Positions 1 through 5,913 of a DNA stretch of 10,918 bases are shown here, one piece after another. The stretch's first letter is position 1, and the number at the start of each line of letters is the position of its first letter. The notes beneath the pieces are model-generated. The model had not been told where the DNA came from, did no database searches, and saw nothing but the letters and a program-made list of their open reading frames with translations. Source of the DNA: Bacillota bacterium (GTDB lineage: Bacteria; Bacillota; Clostridia; Christensenellales; UMGS416); assembly GCA_023409755.1 (NCBI GenBank), contig JAEYRA010000103.1:1-10918 (forward strand). The letters run 5' to 3'. The position numbers and the translations under genes were made by a program.

Positions 1-105
1 TACCAGAACAGTACTTCATGTGGTAATGAGTAAAGCGTATCATATGACAGACCGGCTGGGCCCTCTCTGCATATAAAGCGAGCACCTTTGACCTACTATT
101 GACCC
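1..105. other. sequence downstream of mcrC, no gene seen
   Basis: Short stretch past the mcrC stop codon. I see no open frame with a ribosome binding site, no hairpin followed by a T-run and no recognisable RNA gene. Where the mcrBC transcript ends cannot be seen from the window. Confidence 0.4.
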
Positions 106-1407
106 CTATCCTTCGTCGCACACCAAGAGAACAGAGGTTAGGCTCTCATCCATGTGCATCAGGTCAATCAAGCATACCTGCACCTGCACCCCGTCCGACG
201 ATTGGTAAGATATCTGTCCAGTAACATCGGCCATCATCTCGTTTTGTGGATAGAGCAGCAGCACCTTCTTTGCCTCATGCCTTTTCTGGTAGGCGTACAT
301 TTGGTACATATCAGCCTGCGAAATGCCCCAGTTCCAGCTGGTTGCAGAAAGCAGCTTCCACTTGGTATCCAGAATAATGAGGCCACCGGTGCTTCTGTCG
401 GTCATCGTGATGTCGGGCTTCAATAGGAATTTTTGATTAGGCAGATCAAAAAGATAGTGGCTGCCTTCCTGTGCTTTGACCGTGTAGCGTTCAAAGGCAG
501 CCTGCTGCAGCTTAGCCGCCACATAGCTCTCAAAAAGCAGTTCCATCGGGAACAGCAGTGCGTAGGCCACTTCCCCTCCGGCAAAGGTAGTGAAGCTCTG
601 GCGCAACAGGAACACGCGGCACCACCGCAGGATGGTGTCGTACTCCACAACGTTGCGGTCGGAGACACATCGTCCCACATCGGCCAGGATATCGTTCGAT
701 ACCTCCACATCGTCAAAAGCCATCAGCAGCTGCTGGAGGTCTCTCTTGTTTCGGTTGCTGGCCGTTTTCCCCCGCAGGAACAGCAGCGTCGTCTTAATGA
801 GCCGGTTCTCCGGCCGATTGACACTCAGGCAGTCATACTCGCAGAAGGTTCGCTCCCTGTGCACGACGTTCCGGCGAATGTGCTCTGAGAATAGGATATG
901 ACCCTTCACAAAATGCTCATTGTCGCTGACGTCAACGTAGGCAGCTTTGAGCCCGCGCTTCACGATGCCGAACACCTCATCCAGAAACATGCGGATGAAG
1001 ATGTCCAATACGCTGAGCTGTTCTACATGAAGGCTGGAACGATTGAGAGTCTTGAAGGGCATATCCCGTAGGGTTCGCAGCATATTCAGGAACACCCGCT
1101 TGGTGGCCTGCTCGGATAGCTCGCCCGCAGAGTAGATCTTTGGCAGAATCTCAATCTGGGTACCGTCTTTGAGAACAATGGTCCCTACATAGTTCCGGGC
1201 AGTGATGACCTTACCCATACCCCGCTGGGCAGACAGCGAAAGCAACTCCAGAGGTTCTGTGTCGAAACCAGCAGCGGTTTGATTCAACAGCAACCATTGC
1301 TCCAACCCTTTGAAGGCTGTATCTGAGAGGGCATGATAACCCGGACGAAGAGGGCGGCCCTCTCCGACAAGGCTTTCATATTCGCGGATGGTGATTGGTT
1401 TTGCCAT
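106..1407 (-). CDS. mcrC: McrC, nuclease subunit of McrBC modification-dependent restriction system
   Basis: McrC is the DNA-cleaving partner of the McrB GTPase: it stimulates GTP hydrolysis and supplies the PD-(D/E)xK nuclease that cuts DNA bearing modified bases. The protein has 433 residues, within the usual McrC/LlaJI range. The N-terminal half (about 60-170) contains a beta-rich stretch with the family-typical 'GTIVLKDGTQIEILPKI'. The nuclease core is visible near the C-terminus: Pro331-Asp332 in 'LLKPDITM', then Asp347-x-Lys349 in 'LDTKWK', followed by the 'QADMYQMYAY' helix at about 364-373 that is usual for McrC. The core therefore looks intact. The ATG lies 12 bp after the mcrB stop, with only a weak purine-rich site before it, so translation is probably coupled to mcrB. 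Base composition is closer to 50% GC than the genes to the right. Confidence in family is high; the target modification is unknown. Confidence 0.93.
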   Translation of the reverse strand: MAKPITIREYESLVGEGRPLRPGYHALSDTAFKGLEQWLLLNQTAAGFDTEPLELLSLSAQRGMGKVITARNYVGTIVLKDGTQIEILPKIYSAGELSEQATKRVFLNMLRTLRDMPFKTLNRSSLHVEQLSVLDIFIRMFLDEVFGIVKRGLKAAYVDVSDNEHFVKGHILFSEHIRRNVVHRERTFCEYDCLSVNRPENRLIKTTLLFLRGKTASNRNKRDLQQLLMAFDDVEVSNDILADVGRCVSDRNVVEYDTILRWCRVFLLRQSFTTFAGGEVAYALLFPMELLFESYVAAKLQQAAFERYTVKAQEGSHYLFDLPNQKFLLKPDITMTDRSTGGLIILDTKWKLLSATSWNWGISQADMYQMYAYQKRHEAKKVLLLYPQNEMMADVTGQISYQSSDGVQVQVCLIDLMHMDESLTSVLLVCDEG

Positions 1408-1419
1408 GCGTTCTTCGGC

Positions 1420-4023
1420 CTATATGCCCACGTAGGCTTTGATGTTGTGTAATGCTTCTTTATTCCACTGATAGGTGTACTCACCATCGCCGTCAACCTG
1501 GTCGGAGCCGTCTCGGCCAAATAGCGCATCATAATCTACCGGGGTTTCAAGCACAAATTGCAGATCCCTCTCCTGCTTCTGATTGTCACCCAGCACCAGT
1601 CGGATCTTGCTATAATCCTCAAAGAAATACTCGGCGAGCAAGGGCAGGATGCAGTTTTGAAAAATGTCTGCCAGTGTGCCCACCGTCGGACTCTGCTTCA
1701 ATCGCATGAAATACGCATGGCCAATCGTGTGCTCTCGGTCATAGAGAACCTCGATGCGTTGGTTCATCCTCGCGAGCATGGCGCTGATGTCGCACCCTTC
1801 TACGATGATGCCGTCCAAAACGCTAGGGTCGGGTTGCATCTCCACGAACTGAAAGCGGCGTCTCAGCGCCGTGTCGATGAGTGCGATGGAGCGGTCGGCT
1901 GTGTTCATCGTACCCAGTAGGTAGACGTTGTCGGGAACGCCGAATGGCTTCTCCTGATAGGGCAGGCGCACCGTCATAGCCTCCGGCCGCCCCAACCGTT
2001 TGCTGGGTTCTATGAGTGTAATCAGCTCACCGAATATCTTGGAGATGTTGCCACGGTTGATTTCATCGATGATGAAGACGTAGTTGCCGGCTCGCACATC
2101 CATTTGCGGCCCGTCCTTGCGTGCTGCCGACAGAATCTCCATCACATCGGCCAGTGTGACGTTCATACGATAGACGGTGGAAAGCGTCATTTTACGCCCG
2201 TTGTTCATCTCGATGATGTTATACCGAATATCCTTCGCCAACCAGCGGACTTTGCGCAGCCTCTTGTATTCAGAATATTCGTCGTGCCACTCCGGTTCAC
2301 CAGTGACGACACCAACCGCGTCGATCTCGCTAGCGTTGTAACAGGACAGTATAATGTCTCCTATTTGCATGTCGTGCCAGAATGCGGTCAGAACGTTCTT
2401 GCCTCCATACAATGAAAAATCCGTTTGCTCAGTAATGTCCGGCCCATATTCATCCCATCCGATGCGTATGTGCTCGTTATCCAGACATTCCCTACGAGTC
2501 GGATTGTCGTAGGTGCCTTCCAGAGAGACTTTCCAGATGGTCGGGTCGTCGTTAATGCCGTAATCTTCTTCACCGGAAACGGGCGCTGGCAAGACGGCGC
2601 GGTCACAGAACTTTTTGAACGAACCCGGCACGACTTGGTAAGCCAGTTCGGTTGCCTCGTCATCCCCTTCAACCATAACCGGCTTGATGCCCTCGATGAA
2701 CTCCTCATAGCCGTAGGATTGATGGAACGTCGTGAATGCGATGAGCCCGCTCTCCTTGTAGGCACGGTAACGGGCGACTACGGCTTCGTAGTTGTCCTTC
2801 GCTTCCTCGGCAATATCCTCGATATTCTTGTTCTCGATAATCGCCACAGCGTATAGCGTTGTGTGCCAGGTCTTTCCGGTACCCGGAGGCCCATATAGAA
2901 TGGTGTTCAACTCGATGTTCATGCTGCCTTCCTCCGTCTTTGTTAGCTCAGGCAAATCCATCTGCATAAGCGCAGCCCGAAGCTCGGTGCGTAATTTCCA
3001 CGAATAATGGTCCGTACTGCCTCTGACATGCCTTCCTTGGAAAGCAACCGGGAAAAAGCGCTCTTTCCCTTCGTCCTCAACCAGTGGACAGTTCGTCTTT
3101 CGTTGAACGGCTTGGGCAAAGCTCACGCCGGTCCCATTGTAGTAGTACGGTGTTTTGCCATATTCAGCAGCCAGGTGCGCGCAGGTGGCCTCACCACCCT
3201 GTGCGATATACATGGCAAGCACCAGAAGGGTGTTATCAGGGCAGACTGTTTTGTCGTGCAGCAACTCCAACCATTGCTCTGTTGTGATGCCAGGGTCATA
3301 TTCGTCAAGGGAGGGCCAGTAGTCATCTTCCGCACTCAGTTCAGCTTTGGAATCTGCATTGATGTATCGGGTGTAAAAGACAATATCCTGCGTCAACATG
3401 CGGTATCCGTTGTCGGAATAGCAGTCAACTGTCAGGTGCTCTTTGCTCATTCTCAGCAGCGCTTCATCTTGCTGAATCTGGATAAGCAACTCGTTGCACA
3501 TCCTGGTGTATGAAATGAACTTGTCTATGGGCCTGCGCCCCGCGGTGTCGGTGTAGCCAAGCATTTTGGCGGCAGCCTCGTAAACCCTGGCTTTGTAGAT
3601 GTAGTATTTCTCGGGATACCGAAATGTTAAATAGACGCTGATGGACTGCATATTCTGGTAATGGTTGAGTGTCTTTTCCGGTGTACGAAGTTTCTCTTTG
3701 TCCAGCAGTTTATCCGCTTTGTATATGAAGCTCTGTATGCGCTGCTGCAGGGGGACGGCTTCATCGAACAACTCACGAAACATTGTCCGTACTGTTTCTG
3801 GTTCCATTCCCGCAAACAATTCTATCATCTTCCGCGCAAAGAACATTCCAGCAGACAAGAGATTCGCGGATTTATCAAGAGATGTGGAGAGCATTGTGTG
3901 AAAATCCGCCGCGTCGATGTCCCAGTGATCTTGAAACCACTTGACGGCACGCCATTTGTACAACTCATTTTGGCTGTCCTTCGCGATATTGGCCTTATAT
4001 TGCTCAATGATCTCCTGAAGCAT
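1420..4023 (-). CDS. mcrB: McrB-type AAA+ GTPase with an EVE-like domain inserted in the motor
   Basis: McrB is the DNA-recognition and GTP-driven motor subunit of McrBC; it assembles as a ring and recruits McrC. The protein has 867 residues. Residues 1-230 are a helical domain often seen at the N-terminus of McrB-like proteins in Bacillota. Residues about 265-350 form a second conserved module ('YIAQGGEATCAHLAAEYG' to 'SWKLRTELRAAL') of unclear function. The motor begins with Walker A GPPGTGKT at 378-385; Walker B FIIDEIN is at 650-656, the McrB signature MNTAD at 706-710 and RRRF at 721-724. 'IGHAYF' at 767-772 is also typical. Walker A and B are about 265 residues apart because a domain at about 494-632 is inserted; its opening 'IWKVSLEG' and 'GDIILSCYN' strand resemble EVE/PUA-like modified-base readers (inference). 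The start is chosen by a GGAGG site (complement of 4031-4035) 7 bp upstream. No methyltransferase is adjacent, consistent with a modification-dependent system. Confidence 0.93.
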   Translation of the reverse strand: MLQEIIEQYKANIAKDSQNELYKWRAVKWFQDHWDIDAADFHTMLSTSLDKSANLLSAGMFFARKMIELFAGMEPETVRTMFRELFDEAVPLQQRIQSFIYKADKLLDKEKLRTPEKTLNHYQNMQSISVYLTFRYPEKYYIYKARVYEAAAKMLGYTDTAGRRPIDKFISYTRMCNELLIQIQQDEALLRMSKEHLTVDCYSDNGYRMLTQDIVFYTRYINADSKAELSAEDDYWPSLDEYDPGITTEQWLELLHDKTVCPDNTLLVLAMYIAQGGEATCAHLAAEYGKTPYYYNGTGVSFAQAVQRKTNCPLVEDEGKERFFPVAFQGRHVRGSTDHYSWKLRTELRAALMQMDLPELTKTEEGSMNIELNTILYGPPGTGKTWHTTLYAVAIIENKNIEDIAEEAKDNYEAVVARYRAYKESGLIAFTTFHQSYGYEEFIEGIKPVMVEGDDEATELAYQVVPGSFKKFCDRAVLPAPVSGEEDYGINDDPTIWKVSLEGTYDNPTRRECLDNEHIRIGWDEYGPDITEQTDFSLYGGKNVLTAFWHDMQIGDIILSCYNASEIDAVGVVTGEPEWHDEYSEYKRLRKVRWLAKDIRYNIIEMNNGRKMTLSTVYRMNVTLADVMEILSAARKDGPQMDVRAGNYVFIIDEINRGNISKIFGELITLIEPSKRLGRPEAMTVRLPYQEKPFGVPDNVYLLGTMNTADRSIALIDTALRRRFQFVEMQPDPSVLDGIIVEGCDISAMLARMNQRIEVLYDREHTIGHAYFMRLKQSPTVGTLADIFQNCILPLLAEYFFEDYSKIRLVLGDNQKQERDLQFVLETPVDYDALFGRDGSDQVDGDGEYTYQWNKEALHNIKAYVGI

Positions 4024-4062
4024 TGGGATACCTCCGACGGTTTTGTGGGCAAGACCTAATAT

Positions 4063-4080
4063 GTTGCAACAATTGCAATT
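4063..4080. promoter_or_regulatory. tandem palindromes in mcrB leader, possible operator
   Basis: Two perfect palindromes lie side by side: GTTGCAAC (4063-4070) and AATTGCAATT (4071-4080). Both are centred on TTGCAA, with centres 9 bp apart. They begin just after the expected transcription start of the mcrB promoter (about 4083 on the minus strand), where a bound repressor would block transcription. No regulator gene is adjacent, so the binding protein is unknown and the operator role is inference. Confidence 0.35.
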
Positions 4081-4089
4081 ATCGACATA

Positions 4090-4118
4090 ATTTTAGATAA
4101 CCGGTACAGTAATGTCAA
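4090..4118 (-). promoter_or_regulatory. sigma-A type promoter of mcrBC
   Basis: On the minus strand a perfect -35 TTGACA (complement of 4113-4118) is followed after exactly 17 bp by TAAAAT (complement of 4090-4095), which matches the -10 consensus at five of six positions. It is about 67 bp upstream of the mcrB start codon. This strength is unusual for a toxic restriction system and suggests that a repressor or a translational limit holds expression down. Confidence 0.7.
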
Positions 4119-4378
4119 ATGTGAATGTACTCAGCTGAAGTTCGTTGTACCACTTGTAGTTAGTCGAAGAAAGCGGACCATAGGTTAAGGGCACATTGCT
4201 TTGCCGATTCGCTCGGTCGGCTGAAGCTTATTCGTATACCTATATGCTCACTCTTTTCTATGTAAGAGATCACTGGAAGCATCTTAACCGGTACTGATAG
4301 GCATAGCGTTGTTTTCATATGGACTGCGATATGGCAATGCCGGGGTTTACCGTCCAAACAAACCGAACCCCGTAAGGC
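4119..4378. other. intergenic region between kinase-like gene and mcrB promoter
   Basis: AT-richer than the flanking regions. The only frame of any length (minus strand, 4357-4160) begins at TTG without a ribosome binding site and resembles nothing known. A 7-bp inverted repeat at 4341-4372 near the kinase-like stop has an 18-nt loop and no T-run. The 10-mer TAACCGGTAC at 4285-4294 also occurs inside the mcrB promoter spacer at 4098-4107. Nothing else can be assigned. Confidence 0.4.
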
Positions 4379-4855
4379 TCAAAAACGGATTACCCCCAGT
4401 CTGCCCCTCGTCCTGCGCCGCCTGGCAAAGCCGTAATCGATGATGACCGGCCGGTTGTTGATGAGCCCCCAATTGCGAGCCCCCAGAAACTCCTTCATCA
4501 CCAACCGATGCTCTCTCACCAGTGCATTGAGCTCCGGGACGGCGGTGAGACGCCGCAGGTTTTTTATGTTGAAATACCGCAAGACAGGCCCCATGTCGTG
4601 CAGCGGGGTTGCGGTCTGCATCACGAGCATCTCGTAGCCTTCGGAGACCGCCGCAACCCTGGCCAGCAAGTCACCGTGATACCGTAGACTGAGCTCAGAT
4701 TCATTTCTGTTCTGCCTCAATCCAAATCGATTTTTGGCAACTTTCACGACATATCCTGTATTCATATCATAAACGCTGCGCCCGGCGCCATATCCCAGTT
4801 TTGTATATCTTCCGCCACGAACTTCGGAGCGAATGGTATCGAAGTCAGGAATCAT
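4379..4855 (-). CDS. small phage-type protein-kinase-fold protein
   Basis: A 158-residue protein with landmarks of a minimal kinase fold: a glycine-rich loop GYGAGRSVYD (21-30), the nucleotide-binding lysine in 'YVVKVAKN' (Lys38), a possible helix-C glutamate in 'RNESEL' (50-55), a hinge-like 'YEMLVMQ' (74-80), then 'NWGLINN' (128-134) and 'VIIDYGF' (137-143), where Asp140-Tyr-Gly matches the metal-binding DFG. Similar short kinase-like proteins occur in phages and other mobile elements of Bacillota (family knowledge from memory). An HRD-type catalytic aspartate is not obvious: the residue five before Asn128 is Phe123. It could be a pseudokinase or use a shifted acid. The large helical C-lobe of true kinases is missing. 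The start is supported by a GGAG site 7 bp upstream of ATG. It lies in the same orientation as mcrBC, 355 bp upstream of mcrB. It may be a phage remnant or a cargo gene; its target is unknown. Confidence 0.6.
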   Translation of the reverse strand: MIPDFDTIRSEVRGGRYTKLGYGAGRSVYDMNTGYVVKVAKNRFGLRQNRNESELSLRYHGDLLARVAAVSEGYEMLVMQTATPLHDMGPVLRYFNIKNLRRLTAVPELNALVREHRLVMKEFLGARNWGLINNRPVIIDYGFARRRRTRGRLGVIRF

Positions 4856-5003
4856 TTCTTCACTCCCCCGTTAAGAAACATCCTCCGAACAATGATATTC
4901 GAGCCGCAGCCGGAAAGTTTCTTGCATGGGAGCCTACGCACACAGAATGGAGAGGGTAGGAGCAGCCCCAGGCCGCAAATCGGCACTCGTTGGGACGGCT
5001 TCG

Positions 5004-5012
5004 TGGTATACT
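5004..5012 (+). promoter_or_regulatory. extended -10 promoter for the activase/glycyl radical enzyme operon
   Basis: TGG followed directly by TATACT gives a TGn-TATAAT type extended -10 element about 31 bp upstream of the activase ATG. The -35 position is poor, as is common for extended -10 promoters. The expected start of transcription is near 5019, leaving a leader of about 25 nt that holds the ribosome binding site. Confidence 0.45.
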
Positions 5013-5028
5013 GGTGGTAACAGGCGGG

Positions 5029-5035
5029 AGGAGGT
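5029..5035 (+). promoter_or_regulatory. ribosome binding site fixing the activase start
   Basis: AGGAGGT lies 8 bp before ATG 5044. This perfect Shine-Dalgarno match fixes the start there rather than at the in-frame TTG at 4990, which would place the site inside the coding sequence and overlap the promoter. Confidence 0.8.
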
Positions 5036-5043
5036 GGCGGCGC

Positions 5044-5892
5044 ATGGTGCAGGGTACGGTGTTTGAGATTCGGCAACTTGCCGTGCACGACGGGCCCGGC
5101 ATCCGTACCACCGTGTTCCTGAAGGGCTGCCCGCTGCGCTGCTCCTGGTGCCACAACCCCGAAGGGCTGTCCTTCGCGCCGCAGCTCATGGTGAGCGCCA
5201 ACGGCTGCACGGGCTGCGGCCGGTGCCGGGCCGTCTGCCCCCACCCAGAGGGCTGTGTGGCCTGCGGGGCGTGTGTGACGGCCTGCCCTCTGGGCTTGCG
5301 GCGCATGGCTGGCTCCTCCTGGACGGCCCAGGCCCTGGCCGACCGGTTGCTTCGCGATGCCGACTACCTCCGGGCGGTGGGGGGCGGGTTCACCTTCTCG
5401 GGCGGGGAGCCGACGGCCCAGCCCGCCTTCCTGCTGGAGACGCTGGATCGCCTGCTTGGCAGCCACCGCGCCATTGAGACCAGTGGTCATTGCCCGCCGT
5501 CGGTCTTTGCGGAGGTGCTGCAGCGGGTGGAGTACGTGATGCTGGACTTGAAAGGAATGAATCCCGCTGCCCACCGCGCCCACACCGGGCAGGAGAATGG
5601 GCTCATCCTGACGAATCTTGACGCGCTGGCGGCGAGCGGCCTTCCTTTTGTGGTGCGGGTGCCTCTCATCCCCGGCGTCACCGACACCAACGAAAACCTG
5701 GAGCACACCGCCCAGCGGCTGCATGGCATGGAGCGGCTGGAGCGTGTGGAGCTGCTGCCCTACCATGTCACCGCCGGGGCCAAGTACGAACCGGCTGGCC
5801 TGGACTACAAACCCACCTTCGACCCTGACCGGCCGCCCCGGGCCGACCGGGAGCCCTTCCTGCGCCGGGGCATCGCCTGTGTGGTGCTGTAA
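5044..5892 (+). CDS. glycyl radical enzyme activating protein (radical SAM, ferredoxin insert)
   Basis: This enzyme uses a [4Fe-4S] cluster and S-adenosylmethionine to abstract hydrogen from the glycine of its partner, making the glycyl radical. It has 282 residues. The radical SAM motif Cys29-x3-Cys33-x2-Cys36 sits in 'FLKGCPLRCSWCHNPEG'. Two ferredoxin motifs follow at Cys55/58/61/65 and Cys71/74/77/81. The SAM-binding SGGEP is at 119-123 and 'LDLKGMN' at 167-173. The ferredoxin insert separates it from PflA, which lacks one, and places it with activases of dehydratase, lyase and decarboxylase glycyl radical enzymes. The insert is very compact: only five residues separate the two Cys4 motifs, fewer than I expect for this family. 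The partner starts 21 bp downstream, so the pair is one operon, with the activase first. Codons are strongly G/C-ending, like the partner and unlike mcrBC. Confidence 0.95.
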   Translation: MVQGTVFEIRQLAVHDGPGIRTTVFLKGCPLRCSWCHNPEGLSFAPQLMVSANGCTGCGRCRAVCPHPEGCVACGACVTACPLGLRRMAGSSWTAQALADRLLRDADYLRAVGGGFTFSGGEPTAQPAFLLETLDRLLGSHRAIETSGHCPPSVFAEVLQRVEYVMLDLKGMNPAAHRAHTGQENGLILTNLDALAASGLPFVVRVPLIPGVTDTNENLEHTAQRLHGMERLERVELLPYHVTAGAKYEPAGLDYKPTFDPDRPPRADREPFLRRGIACVVL

Positions 5893-5913
5893 CCAACCCA
5901 AAGGAGGCCGCCC

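Noticed and set aside
4098..4294. Direct repeat TAACCGGTAC at 4098-4107 and 4285-4294
   Set aside because: Two copies of a 10-mer can occur by chance; one copy lies in the mcrB promoter spacer, but no third copy or symmetry supports a binding site.
4160..4357. Small minus-strand frame in the gap upstream of mcrB
   Set aside because: Begins at TTG, has no ribosome binding site and resembles no family.
4341..4372. CGGGGTT/AACCCCG inverted repeat after the kinase-like stop
   Set aside because: The stem is only 7 bp with an 18-nt loop, and no T-run follows on either strand, so a terminator call is not supported.
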